Positions 24,777 to 32,833 of a stretch of DNA of 64,000 nucleotides are shown piece by piece. The stretch is taken from positions 284,847 through 348,846 of the forward strand of contig CAXTIG010000001.1 of assembly GCA_964244295.1 (NCBI GenBank), written 5' to 3'. Under the pieces are notes generated by a model that was not told where the DNA came from, did not search any database, and saw only the letters and a program-made list of their open reading frames with translations. Positions within the stretch are counted from its first letter, which is position 1, and every line of letters begins with the position of its first letter. Position numbers and translations under genes: made by a program. Origin of the DNA: JAJAZB01 sp964244295 (GTDB lineage: Bacteria > Bacteroidota > Bacteroidia > Cytophagales > Spirosomataceae).

Positions 24777-25922
24777 ATGCGCGTTTACTTCGACAACGCC
24801 GCCACCACGCCCCTCGACCGGGCCGTATTCGAGGCCATGTTGCCCCTGATGGAGCAGCAGTTTGGCAACCCTTCGTCCATCCACTGGCACGGACGCGAAG
24901 TGCGCTCGGCTTTGGATCGGGCCAGGAAAACCGTGGCGGGTTTGCTCAACACCTCCCCGGCGGAAATCTTCTTCACCTCCGGCGGCACCGAGGCCGACAA
25001 CACGGCCCTGGTCAACTCGATCGAAGCCTACGGCCTGACCCACGCCATCACCTCGCCTATCGAACACCACGCCGTGCTGCACACGCTGGAGTTTTTGGAA
25101 AAAAAGGGCAAAATCCGGCTCTCGAAAGTGGCGCTGGATGAGGCCGGGCACATCGACCCGGATCACCTCGCTGACTTGCTCCGCCACCACCCACGCTCGC
25201 TGGTGAGTTTGATGCACGGCAACAACGAAATCGGAAACCTGCTCGACCTGGAACGCGTGAGCGAACTATGCGCCGAACACCAGGCGCTGTTTCATTCCGA
25301 CACCGTCCAGACGATGGGCCACTACCGCCACGATTTGCAGGCGCTGAAAACCGATTTCGTCGTCGGGGCGGCGCATAAATTTCACGGGCCGAAAGGCGTG
25401 GGTTTTTTGTACGTCAACGCCAACACCCGCATCCACCCCTTCATCCACGGCGGGGCGCAGGAGCGCAACCAGCGCGGCGGCACCGAAAACGTGTACGGCA
25501 TCGTGGGCCTGGCCAAAGCGTTGGAACTGGCCTACGCCGACATGGGCGGCCACCGTCGGCACGTGGAATCGCTGAAAGCCCGGATGATTTCCCGCCTGCG
25601 CGAAACCATCGACGGCGTGGCGTTCAACGGCGATTCGGCCAACCTGGCGCGCAGCCTGTACACCGTGCTCAACGTCAGTTTTCCCGCCAGCGAGGACGCC
25701 GATATGCTGCTTTTCAACCTCGACATCGCCAAAATTTCGGCCTCCGGTGGCTCGGCGTGCAGCAGTGGCTCCAGCGTGGGTTCGCACGTGCTTACCGCTC
25801 TGGGCACCGACCCGGCTCGCCCGGCGGTGCGGTTTTCGTTCTCCAAATTCAACACCGCCGAGGAGGTGGATTACGTGGTGGAAAAAGTGGGGGCGTTGTT
25901 TCCCAAAAAAGAACTGGCCTGA
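24777..25922 (+). CDS. Cysteine desulfurase (NifS/IscS family)
   Basis: 381 aa PLP-dependent enzyme that takes sulfur from cysteine for Fe-S clusters, tRNA thiolation or other cofactors. Visible marks are YFDNAATTPLD at the start, TSGGTEADNTAL, PLP-binding HSDTVQTMGH, the Schiff-base Lys201 in GAAHKFHGPKG, and the active-site Cys328 in ASGGSACSSGS on the mobile loop (class I, IscS-like). No iscU or sufE neighbour is present, so it may be the general NifS-like enzyme of the cell. It stands alone. Confidence 0.92.
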   Translation: MRVYFDNAATTPLDRAVFEAMLPLMEQQFGNPSSIHWHGREVRSALDRARKTVAGLLNTSPAEIFFTSGGTEADNTALVNSIEAYGLTHAITSPIEHHAVLHTLEFLEKKGKIRLSKVALDEAGHIDPDHLADLLRHHPRSLVSLMHGNNEIGNLLDLERVSELCAEHQALFHSDTVQTMGHYRHDLQALKTDFVVGAAHKFHGPKGVGFLYVNANTRIHPFIHGGAQERNQRGGTENVYGIVGLAKALELAYADMGGHRRHVESLKARMISRLRETIDGVAFNGDSANLARSLYTVLNVSFPASEDADMLLFNLDIAKISASGGSACSSGSSVGSHVLTALGTDPARPAVRFSFSKFNTAEEVDYVVEKVGALFPKKELA

Positions 25923-25935
25923 AACTTCTCACCAA

Positions 25936-25963
25936 GTTGTCATCCAGAGCGCAGCGAGGGGCT
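25936..25963. repeat. Solitary arm of a dispersed palindrome
   Basis: GTTGTCATCCAGAGCGCAGC and the next bases (GAGGGGCT) resemble one arm of the GTCATCC... palindromes found elsewhere in the window, but no complementary arm follows within 100 bases. It is likely a decayed or half element. Confidence 0.5.
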
Positions 25964-25985
25964 TACCAAAACAAGGGTTTTTCAT

Positions 25986-25993
25986 TAGTTTTG
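25986..25993 (+). promoter_or_regulatory. TAnnTTTG box before the TMEM175-like gene
   Basis: TAGTTTTG matches the -7 consensus 19 bases before the ATG at 26013, implying a very short leader. The -33 element is not clear. Confidence 0.4.
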
Positions 25994-26012
25994 GCAAACT
26001 CCTCCCCCTGGC

Positions 26013-26708
26013 ATGGAAAATTCAGGCCACGATCCCACCGCCCGTGTCGTTAGTTTCAGCGATGGCGTGTTCGGATTTGCCCTCACGCTCCTGGTCTTTC
26101 CCCTCGAAAGCCCCACCCGCTTTGCGCAAGTGGTCGATTTCGTGCGGTCGGGTCTCGCCTACGCGCTTGGCGCGGCGCTGATTGCCATGATTTGGTGGGA
26201 GCACAACCGCTTTTTCCGGCTGTTTCGCGGCATGGATCGGGCGCTGGTGGCGCTCAACACGGCGCTGTTGTTCGTGATGCTGGTATTCGTGTATCCTTTG
26301 AAGTTTCTGGCGGTTTACCTGGAAAATCTTTTTCTCGGCCAGTCAAACAGCCCACTCATCAGCCGGGCCGAGGTACCGACGCTGATGATGCTGTACGGGG
26401 GCTGCTTTGCGGGAATCTGCCTGCTGCTGTTCCTCATGCACCGCTACGCCCGGCAGCACTTCGGGCGGGGCCTTGGTCCTACCGAACGAATCGAGGCCCA
26501 AACCGCCGCCCGCACGATGGTCATTTTCTTCTCGGTGGCGTTGCTCTCGGTGGGATTGGTTGGAATGATGCTCCTGTGCCGGCCCACCCGTCCCGGCCCC
26601 TGGATGCTGGTGGCTGGGCTGGTGTACAACCTGTATTTCCCCTTATTTTTCTGGTCTTATTACCGCCAGGGCCGCGAATTGGATGCGCTCCGAAAAGCCG
26701 CCCTTTAA
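26013..26708 (+). CDS. TMEM175/DUF1211-family membrane protein (putative potassium channel)
   Basis: 231 aa with six hydrophobic segments. The family signature FSDGVFGFALTLLVF lies in the first helix (residues about 15-29). In characterised bacterial TMEM175 homologues, the FSD and TL elements line a K+-selective pore. The second helix region ALIAMIWWEHNRFFRLFRGMD is also typical. Channel function is inferred from the family. Followed 11 bases later by the next gene, probably in one transcript. Confidence 0.82.
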   Translation: MENSGHDPTARVVSFSDGVFGFALTLLVFPLESPTRFAQVVDFVRSGLAYALGAALIAMIWWEHNRFFRLFRGMDRALVALNTALLFVMLVFVYPLKFLAVYLENLFLGQSNSPLISRAEVPTLMMLYGGCFAGICLLLFLMHRYARQHFGRGLGPTERIEAQTAARTMVIFFSVALLSVGLVGMMLLCRPTRPGPWMLVAGLVYNLYFPLFFWSYYRQGRELDALRKAAL

Positions 26709-26719
26709 CCCCTACAGCC

Positions 26720-27220
26720 ATGCCTATCGACGACAATTTTGACCCCAACGATTTTATGGATTTTGAAGACGACCCGGCAGAATTTCGGCGTGAAATGGAA
26801 GCCCACTTCCGGCGGTTTGAAAGCCTGCCGATCGTGAAAAAAGCGCAGGAAATTAGTGAGTTGACCAAATTCATCACCGAAACCGCGAAGGAAAGTGATG
26901 CGATCGCTGACGAAGAACCCAACGAATACTATTTTCAGGAGATGCTGAACGACGCAAACGACCTGGAATCGAAACTCGCCTGGGCCGAAAACACATGGCA
27001 CTATTCCAGTCGAATGGAAAAAGCCGTACTCATCAAAGTTAGCGCTCGTTCCCTCTTGGACTCGACCGGCTGGCTGCTCAGCGAGGGCCTGACACCCCCG
27101 GAATACGTGGAGTTGCTTCGCAACGCCATCGATGAATTCCGCCTGCTCTTCATCGACTGGGTAGCCGGTTTCAACAGAACCGACGACATCACTGACGAGT
27201 GGGGGCCGTTGTTTAGCTGA
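26720..27220 (+). CDS. Hypothetical acidic soluble protein
   Basis: 166 aa, highly acidic at the N-terminus (DDNFDPNDFMDFEDDPAEFR), predicted all-alpha. I do not recognise the family. The ending, LRNAIDEFRLLFIDWVAGFN followed by DEWGPLFS, looks like a helical bundle cap. Codon use matches its neighbours, and it follows the TMEM175-like gene closely, which supports it being a real gene. Confidence 0.65.
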   Translation: MPIDDNFDPNDFMDFEDDPAEFRREMEAHFRRFESLPIVKKAQEISELTKFITETAKESDAIADEEPNEYYFQEMLNDANDLESKLAWAENTWHYSSRMEKAVLIKVSARSLLDSTGWLLSEGLTPPEYVELLRNAIDEFRLLFIDWVAGFNRTDDITDEWGPLFS

Positions 27221-27256
27221 ATAAGCGTACTGTGTTGAAAGAAAATCCCGTCAGCC

Positions 27257-27847
27257 ATGCACACGACGAAAACCGGGCGCTCCGTGCCACCCCGCAAATT
27301 TCCGCAACCCAAACTCCTCACCTACGAGGACTACGCTCGGCTCACGCCCGCCGACAGTGGAAACTACGAACTGCGCAACGGGAAAATCACGTTTATGGCC
27401 TCTCCTTCATTTCCTCACCAACGCATTAGCGGCCGTCTTCACATTGCCTTAGGAGGATTTATTCATCTCCACAACCTGGGGGAGTTGGTTGCCGCCCCGA
27501 TGGACACGAAACTCACCGAACACGATACGTTTCAGCCGGATTTGCTTTTCATTTCGCAGGAACGCGTGTCGATTATCGGCGATAAAAAAATTGAAGGCGC
27601 GCCGGACCTCGTAGTCGAAATCTTATCTCCCGCGAACACGACAAAGGAAATGAGCTACAAGCGGCACGTGTACGAAACGGCGGGCGTACGCGAGTACTGG
27701 TTTATCGAACCCGAAAAACGAACCCTGAGCCAGTACGAACGGGTGGACGAAGAACTACGCTGGCAACGCACACTCGGCGCTACCGATACGCTGCACGCCA
27801 TCATGGTCGAAGGGTTTTCGCTGGAACTTGCGAAGGTTTTTGAGTGA
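27257..27847 (+). CDS. Uma2-family endonuclease
   Basis: 196 aa PD-(D/E)XK superfamily protein (Uma2/DUF820). Marks are LTYEDYARLTPADSGNYELRNGKI near the N-terminus, the active-site Asp in FQPDLLFIS, the E-I pair in PDLVVEILSPANT, and KRHVYETAGVREYWFIEPE at the C-terminal part. These proteins are frequent in mobile or accessory DNA. Their biological role is not settled. The stop codon (27845-27847) begins a repeat block. Confidence 0.88.
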   Translation: MHTTKTGRSVPPRKFPQPKLLTYEDYARLTPADSGNYELRNGKITFMASPSFPHQRISGRLHIALGGFIHLHNLGELVAAPMDTKLTEHDTFQPDLLFISQERVSIIGDKKIEGAPDLVVEILSPANTTKEMSYKRHVYETAGVREYWFIEPEKRTLSQYERVDEELRWQRTLGATDTLHAIMVEGFSLELAKVFE

Positions 27848-27932
27848 AAAAAATGAAAAACAAGGAATGAAAAAGGAAAAGGCAGGTGTCTTTCGGACTT
27901 CTGCTTTTTCATTCCTTGTTTTTCATTTTCCA
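27848..27932. repeat. Inverted repeat between Uma2 gene and murA
   Basis: The left arm contains ATGAAAAACAAGGAATGAAA (about 27853-27885) and the right arm TTTCATTCCTTGTTTTTCAT (about 27904-27930). The genes are convergent, and the hairpin could terminate both. Unlike the other blocks, heptad periodicity is weak here. Confidence 0.75.
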
Positions 27933-27936
27933 GACT

Positions 27937-29244
27937 TTACAACCGCACAATTTCCGCCCCAATCGCATTCAGGCGGGTGTCAATGTGCTGGTAGCCCCGG
28001 TCGATTTGCTCGATGTTGTCGATGATGCTCACGCCGTTGGCCGACATCGCCGCGATGAGCAGCGACACCCCCGCCCGAATATCCGGCGAAGTCATGCGGA
28101 TGCCGCGCAGATTCATTTGCCGGGCCAAACCCACCACCGTGGCGCGGTGCGGGTCGCAGAGAATAATCTGCGCGCCCATTTCCAGGAGTTTATCCACGAA
28201 AAAGAGCCGACTCTCGAACATTTTTTGGTGAATCAGCACGGTGCCTTTGGCCTGAATGGCCGTGACGAGCACGATGCTGAGCAGGTCGGGCGTGAAGCCG
28301 GGCCAGGGCGCGTCGGCCACGGTGAGCATCGAGCCGTCGATGAAGGTTTCGATTTCGTACAACTCCTGGGCCGGAATGTAGAGGTCGTCGCCGCGAATTT
28401 CGAGGTGGATGCCCAGCTTTTGGAACGTGGCCGGAATTACGCCCAGGTCGGGAACCGAGCAGTTTTTAATCGTGATTTCGCTCTGGGTCATGGCCGCGAG
28501 GCCGATGAACGAGCCGATCTCGATCATGTCGGGCAGCATGGTGTGTTCGGTGCCGCCCAGGCTGCTGACTCCTTCGATGCTGAGCAGGTTGGAGCCGACG
28601 CCGCTGATTTTTGCGCCCATCCGGTTGAGCATCTTGCTCAGTTGCTGGAGGTAGGGTTCGCAGGCGGCGTTGTAAATGGTGGTCGTGCCTTCGGCCAAAA
28701 CCGCCGCCATCAGGATGTTGGCCGTGCCCGTGACTGAGGCCTCGTCGAGCAGGATGTAGGCCCCGCGCAGGTTGGAGGCATCGACCTGGTAAAAGCCGCC
28801 GTCTTCGGCGTCGTACTCGAATTTTGCGCCTAATTTTTCAAAGCCCAGAAAGTGCGTATCCATCCGCCGACGCCCGATTTTATCGCCGCCGGGGCGGGGA
28901 ATGCGGCCCTTGCGGAAGCGACCCAACGTCGGCCCCATCAGCATAACCGAACCGCGCAGGGCGGCGGCTTTTTTCTTGTACGCTTCCGATTCGAGGTGGT
29001 CGAGGTTGACGTCGTCGGCCTGAAATCGGATGCTGCCCGGCCCGAGTTTCTGCTGTTTCACGCCCATGTCGCCGAGCAGGGTGATGAGTTGGTTGACGTC
29101 GCGGATGTCGGGGATGTTGTGAATCGTGACGGGTTCGGCGGTGAGCACCACGGCGCAGAGAATTTGCAGTGCTTCGTTTTTTGCGCCCTGGGGTTGCAGT
29201 TCGCCCTTCAGCCGGGTGCCGCCGGTTACTTTGAAAGAAGACAT
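27937..29244 (-). CDS. murA: UDP-N-acetylglucosamine 1-carboxyvinyltransferase MurA (Asp variant)
   Basis: 435 aa enzyme of the first committed step of peptidoglycan synthesis, moving enolpyruvate from PEP to UDP-GlcNAc. The EPSP-synthase fold motifs are present: LQPQGAKNEALQILCA with the conserved Lys22-Asn23, then LRGSVMLMGPTLGRF. In the active-site loop the family usually reads PGGCxIG; here it reads PRPGGDKIGRR, with Asp121 in place of the catalytic Cys. Known Cys-to-Asp enzymes remain active and resist fosfomycin. DUF4290 lies immediately upstream on the same strand, as usual in this phylum. Confidence 0.96.
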   Translation of the reverse strand: MSSFKVTGGTRLKGELQPQGAKNEALQILCAVVLTAEPVTIHNIPDIRDVNQLITLLGDMGVKQQKLGPGSIRFQADDVNLDHLESEAYKKKAAALRGSVMLMGPTLGRFRKGRIPRPGGDKIGRRRMDTHFLGFEKLGAKFEYDAEDGGFYQVDASNLRGAYILLDEASVTGTANILMAAVLAEGTTTIYNAACEPYLQQLSKMLNRMGAKISGVGSNLLSIEGVSSLGGTEHTMLPDMIEIGSFIGLAAMTQSEITIKNCSVPDLGVIPATFQKLGIHLEIRGDDLYIPAQELYEIETFIDGSMLTVADAPWPGFTPDLLSIVLVTAIQAKGTVLIHQKMFESRLFFVDKLLEMGAQIILCDPHRATVVGLARQMNLRGIRMTSPDIRAGVSLLIAAMSANGVSIIDNIEQIDRGYQHIDTRLNAIGAEIVRL

Positions 29245-29249
29245 GGAAG

Positions 29250-29331
29250 TAGTGAAAAGTGAAAAGTGAAAAGTGAAAAGTGGTTGCCAGACAGACCCGA
29301 CTTTTCACTCTTTACTTTTCACTTTTCACTG
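29250..29331. repeat. GTGAAAA heptad inverted repeat between DUF4290 gene and murA
   Basis: Left arm 29251-29281 is about four copies of GTGAAAA/AGTGAAA. Right arm 29300-29330 is the complementary TTTTCACTCTTTACTTTTCAC series. It fills the 93-base space between the DUF4290 stop and the murA ATG. Confidence 0.85.
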
Positions 29332-29337
29332 GATAAA

Positions 29338-30072
29338 TTATTTTTTCCGTCGGTGATTGGTATTGCGGTTGTTTTGCTGGTTCCGGTTGACTGGTCCCTG
29401 GCGGCGTTCGCCCTCGTTGCCGCCGTGGAAGCGGCGCTGGTGCTGATTGCCTCCCCGGTTTTCGCGGCCTTCACGGTTTTCGAGGCTGCCGTTGTGGATG
29501 TGGGCGGGTTGGCGGGTGGGAGCCTGCGGACCGCTGGAGTAGCGGTCGCGGGGGGCCACGTCGAGGTAGCCGTTTTGACGGATGAAGTCGATGTCGTCGT
29601 TGAGTTTGCCCGCCGAAAGCAGACTCAGTTGGTCAAACACCAGCGAGTCGTCGGTGTTGTCTTTGTTCCAACTGGCATAAAAACTCTTCATCATTTTGGC
29701 AATGTAGCTCACGAAGGCCCGGCGCTCCATTTCGTTTTCCACGCTCATGGCCTTCGTCACCATTAGTTCGAGGTTGCGCCCGTAGTGCCGGAACCGCAGG
29801 TTGTGCGTATTGTAGGGCACGGTGCGGGGCTTGCGTCCCACGGCCTCCGGCGAGGGCGGCGGGTAAGGGCTGTCTACGTCGAGGCGGAAATTCGACATCA
29901 CGTAAAGGTCATCCCAGAGCTTGTTGTAGTAGTCCTGATTGTCCTTCATGTTGGGATGTACCTGCTTCATCAGCTCCACCAGCAGGTGGGCGTACCGGGT
30001 GCGTTGTTGATGGTCCTCGACGGTGACGAGGTAGTCAACCAGTTTCTGAACACTGCTGCCGTATTCTTTCAA
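29338..30072 (-). CDS. DUF4290-domain protein
   Basis: 244 aa cytoplasmic protein. DUF4290 covers about residues 1-175 (QKLVDYLVTVEDHQQRTRYAHLLVELMKQVHPN, then NKLWDDLYVMSNF). A basic, Asn/Arg/Gln-rich low-complexity tail follows (HNGSLENREGRENRGGNQHQ and NRNQQNNRNTNHRRKK), suggestive of RNA or nucleic-acid binding. The function is unknown. It is upstream of murA and likely cotranscribed, separated only by the GTGAAAA repeat. Confidence 0.85.
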   Translation of the reverse strand: MKEYGSSVQKLVDYLVTVEDHQQRTRYAHLLVELMKQVHPNMKDNQDYYNKLWDDLYVMSNFRLDVDSPYPPPSPEAVGRKPRTVPYNTHNLRFRHYGRNLELMVTKAMSVENEMERRAFVSYIAKMMKSFYASWNKDNTDDSLVFDQLSLLSAGKLNDDIDFIRQNGYLDVAPRDRYSSGPQAPTRQPAHIHNGSLENREGRENRGGNQHQRRFHGGNEGERRQGPVNRNQQNNRNTNHRRKK

Positions 30073-31054
30073 AGCAAATCGATTTTGAGTAAAACAAAAG
30101 TAGAGAAGTCGGGGGAGATTATTCAGCGGCTAACCGTAGGACTTGCTGCGTACAACGAATTTCGAAGCCCGAAACCGGCGGCTGTTCCAAAAAATAACCG
30201 GTGCCCGGAAAATCGGAACGATTCCTTTCCCGACTAAATTTCGGATGCAGGTTTTCGCCTCACCATCCGCACGTTGGCCTTGTTGGTAGCGTTTTCCAGC
30301 GAAAAGTAGTTCAACTCGCGAGTGTACCCCGTTTCAGGGCGATTAAGGGGAAGCGCGTAGGTTAGGCCTTCGGGGTCGAATACCTTACAAACGTAACGAG
30401 ACTGCCGCACAATTTGAGTTTCATCGGGAGTTCCTGCGAGTGCAATCGGGTGTTCTTGCCGAAGACTCACCCCGCTCGGTGGACCAATCTTTAAGCGGCC
30501 CAACTAAGAAGTGAGCAGCTATCCCGACCACCACAGGGAACGGATGCGACCCAACGACGTAAAGCTCCGATTCAGAGATTGCCCTCGACGCGACTGCGTC
30601 ACGGAGCACTAATCGGGTAGTAGCTACTTGCCGGTTGTCTGGCTGACAAAGGTAAATTGTGCTTCCTGATTGGCCGTTTGCCGCTAATACGCCCCAACTT
30701 GTACAAAACGATCCGTAGTTATTCCGAAGATTTTTTTGGACTATAAAACAAAACGTAGTTTATTTCAATCAACAGCACTCGCCTGTGACTCGTATACTTA
30801 GAAGCGAAAAGGCCAGGGAAGTGGAGCAGCTTGTTCATTTAAACCTTGTTTCATCGAAAATCCGTGCCTCAGAGGTGGTCTGGATTCGTGGAGATATTAA
30901 TAGGCGGCTTTTCAAATGGCTTTATTTTTTTAGTATACATTTTAAATTGCCTCTAAACCCGAATTGAAAACACGCCAGCTTTCATTTCACACGAATGCCC
31001 GTAGTCTCCGCCAAGACACAATTGGATAAGCCAAGCGAAGTATAATCGGAGGGC
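30073..31054. other. Long gene-poor gap, AT-rich in its second half
   Basis: Nearly 1 kb with at most one weak minus-strand ORF (30234-30503). From about 30640 to 31050 the AT content is clearly above the rest of the window, with poly-A/T runs such as GATTTTTTTGGACTATAAAA. I see no tRNA, no transposase and no inverted repeat of heptad type. It marks the change from housekeeping genes to the accessory segment. Confidence 0.55.
30234..30503 (-). CDS. Hypothetical small protein, weakly supported
   Basis: 89 aa, MGRLKIGPPSGVSLRQEHPI and so on, ending MVRRKPASEI. I recognise no family. The second half (YVCKVFDPEGLTYALPLNRPETGYTRELNYFSLENATNKANVRM) has a protein-like composition, but codon third positions are less GC-biased than in neighbouring genes. 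It could be an acquired gene, a remnant or a chance frame. Confidence 0.28.
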   Translation of the reverse strand: MGRLKIGPPSGVSLRQEHPIALAGTPDETQIVRQSRYVCKVFDPEGLTYALPLNRPETGYTRELNYFSLENATNKANVRMVRRKPASEI

Positions 31055-31195
31055 ATGAACTTTCAAAGCGAAAACAGTGGCATCCGTCTGGGACAATTCC
31101 AGAAACCTAAACCAGCCACTGGACAATGCACCTTCATCCCGCTATCGCAGCAGTTGATTCCAACCGAATGGGCAGGAGACAAACGCAATTCAGGT

Positions 31196-31663
31196 ATGAA
31201 GAAAAAGGCACGTGTGGCACGACAGGCCAGTGAATTGACGTTGATTGAGGTTCCTTTTCTACCCGCAACCACCCGGATTGGCCACCTCGATGCCCAGCAG
31301 GGGCTCGCACTAGAACGGCTCACGAAGATCCGCTTGCATTCGAGTGACCCCCCGGCAACCTTCCTACAACAACTGATTGTGGAGGTTGGCAGCAATAATA
31401 TGGCCCCTCGCCTGTGCAAGGGCGACTGGCTTCGCTGCCAGTATATTCCTACGGCGGAGTGGAGTTTTTTGCCCTCTGGGGTGTACGCGATTTGTTTTGC
31501 CAATCACTTTGTGATTAAGCGCCTCAAAATGAATGACTTGCGGAGCAAAGGAATCTTGACAGTTTATTCCGAAGACACCGCCGTCGGAGTTTTAAGTGTG
31601 CCCCAGGAGCAGTTGCAACAAATCTGGCACATTGTCGAGATTATCTCCGGCTCGATCCAGTAG
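31196..31663 (+). CDS. S24-like (LexA/CI-type) domain protein without HTH and without catalytic Ser
   Basis: 155 aa from the ATG at 31196. The frame is open to 31055, so a longer form is possible. It aligns along its length with the C-terminal domain of the convergent regulator at 31693. The S24 nucleophile motif G(D)SMxP is replaced by GSNNMAPRLCKGDW: Asn68 stands where Ser is expected. The Lys of the dyad is kept (Lys109 in FVIKRL). There is no DNA-binding domain. It may act as a heterodimer partner or modulator of the neighbouring repressor. That role is inference; the missing Ser and the paralogy are seen directly. Confidence 0.65.
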   Translation: MKKKARVARQASELTLIEVPFLPATTRIGHLDAQQGLALERLTKIRLHSSDPPATFLQQLIVEVGSNNMAPRLCKGDWLRCQYIPTAEWSFLPSGVYAICFANHFVIKRLKMNDLRSKGILTVYSEDTAVGVLSVPQEQLQQIWHIVEIISGSIQ

Positions 31664-31692
31664 TCGGGGCGGTAGAAGGTCCGATTGGTGGC

Positions 31693-32391
31693 TCACCGCA
31701 CCCAGCCACTTACCATTTCTACGACCTGCCAGAGGTGATGAAGTTGTTGTATCGGCACGTCGAGCGAGCCGCCCGTTTGGGGATTATCGGCGTGTAGCGT
31801 GAGCACCTGACGGCTTTGCAAATCGTTGTTTTTAATCCGTTTCACGACGAAATAATGAGAGAACGATACGGCGTACACCCCCGCTGGCAGGAAGGGCCAG
31901 TCCTCGACCGGAACGGGTCGGCAGCGCACCCGGTCGCCCATACACAGGCGTGGCTCCATGTTGTCGCCGTTGATTTCGACGATGATTTGCCCCCGAAAGT
32001 CGCGGCTTGGGCTAGTGGTGACGAGGCTGACGGTGCCGGGCAATCCGTAATTCGGCTCTTCCTTTAGCGTTACGAAACCGACCCGGTCGGCAATCGACAC
32101 CAGCGGTAATTCAACGCGGGTAGGCTCGCCGACTACCTCTTCGTGTCCCCGGCGGGTCTGATCGGGGACAGGTTCTGCCCGGAGGCGGCTGTCTAGACCC
32201 ACCAGTTCGGTCGGTGCGCAGTTCAAGGCCTCACTCAACAGTTGAACATCCCGAAAAGAAGGCTCCCGAATTCCTTTTTCGTAGTGACCGATGGTTTGCT
32301 GTGACTTCCCGATGATCGCCCCCAGTTCTTTCTGACTCAAGCCCTTGCGTTTTCTGTAACCTGCCAACCGTTGATTCAGAAATAAATTCAT
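31693..32391 (-). CDS. XRE-family repressor with non-catalytic S24-like C-terminal domain
   Basis: 232 aa phage-repressor-like regulator. An N-terminal HTH_XRE (residues about 5-60; LAGYRKRKGLSQKELGAIIG, KSQQTIGHYEKG) binds DNA. A linker is followed by an S24/LexA-like domain (about 95-230). The usual catalytic Ser is Asn144 in NGDNMEPRLCMGD, while Lys184 (FVVKRI) remains, so self-cleavage should be lost. The C-terminus, LHHLWQVVEMVSGWVR, matches LQQIWHIVEIISGSIQ of the convergent gene at 31196. Its promoter overlaps a perfect palindrome, which suggests autorepression. Confidence 0.82.
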   Translation of the reverse strand: MNLFLNQRLAGYRKRKGLSQKELGAIIGKSQQTIGHYEKGIREPSFRDVQLLSEALNCAPTELVGLDSRLRAEPVPDQTRRGHEEVVGEPTRVELPLVSIADRVGFVTLKEEPNYGLPGTVSLVTTSPSRDFRGQIIVEINGDNMEPRLCMGDRVRCRPVPVEDWPFLPAGVYAVSFSHYFVVKRIKNNDLQSRQVLTLHADNPQTGGSLDVPIQQLHHLWQVVEMVSGWVR

Positions 32392-32406
32392 CGAGAGTGG
32401 GTTTGA

Positions 32407-32440
32407 AAAATGTACTCCGGTTGCTTGTTAACACGGACAA
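32407..32440 (-). promoter_or_regulatory. Promoter of the XRE/S24-like gene
   Basis: Read on the minus strand: TTG (32440-32438), a 23-base spacer, then TACATTTT (32414-32407), one mismatch to TAnnTTTG, 16 bases before the ATG. The -33 element overlaps the right edge of the palindrome. Confidence 0.5.
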
Positions 32441-32458
32441 CTTACCAGAATGGTAAGT
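32440..32458. promoter_or_regulatory. Palindromic operator, probably for the XRE repressor
   Basis: ACTTACCAGAATGGTAAGT is a perfect dyad with 8-base half-sites around GAA. It covers the -33 region of the XRE/S24-like gene, as expected for an autoregulated phage-type repressor. I did not find a second copy nearby. Confidence 0.6.
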
Positions 32459-32833
32459 CGGCTCCTTTCGGTGGCCGCTAATTACGTGATTCACTTTTTA
32501 TTTACAAAATAAGCACCGGGTCGCGGCGCGGTTGAAGGTATTTTTTGTAAAAATGGCCCTCCCCTGCGTCCATACCGTCACATCGCTGGAAACAGAGCAC
32601 TTTTAAACGGTTACTTTTCCGACGTTCCCGGTCTTACCCCGTTCCGGCACGTGTAAAAAAAGCACCCGATGGCAAATCCCTACCTCCGTCTGGTACACTG
32701 TTTTACTGCTTTAAGTAGTAATTTAGTGTTGAGATTACTACGCAGTTTTCGTTTTCCTGGTGACCCTACCTGCCAGACTGTCGATACGTCCCTGCGATCG
32801 TATGCGTCATTTTCTTGACGAACCCCTTTTGCA
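32459..32833. other. Intergenic region upstream of the 32834 gene
   Basis: About 375 bases with no convincing gene. A minus-strand frame at 32680-32913 overlaps the next gene start and has no supporting features. The region must hold the promoter of 32834, but no clear -33/-7 pair was seen. An imperfect dyad TACTGCTTTAAGTAGTA lies at 32702-32718. Confidence 0.4.

Noticed and set aside
30785..30967. 60-codon plus-strand frame in the AT-rich gap
   Set aside because: No similarity that I recognise, in low-GC DNA unlike the genes around it; length is compatible with chance.
31693..32391. LexA / SOS repressor
   Set aside because: N-terminal domain is XRE type, not LexA winged helix, and the catalytic Ser is replaced by Asn.
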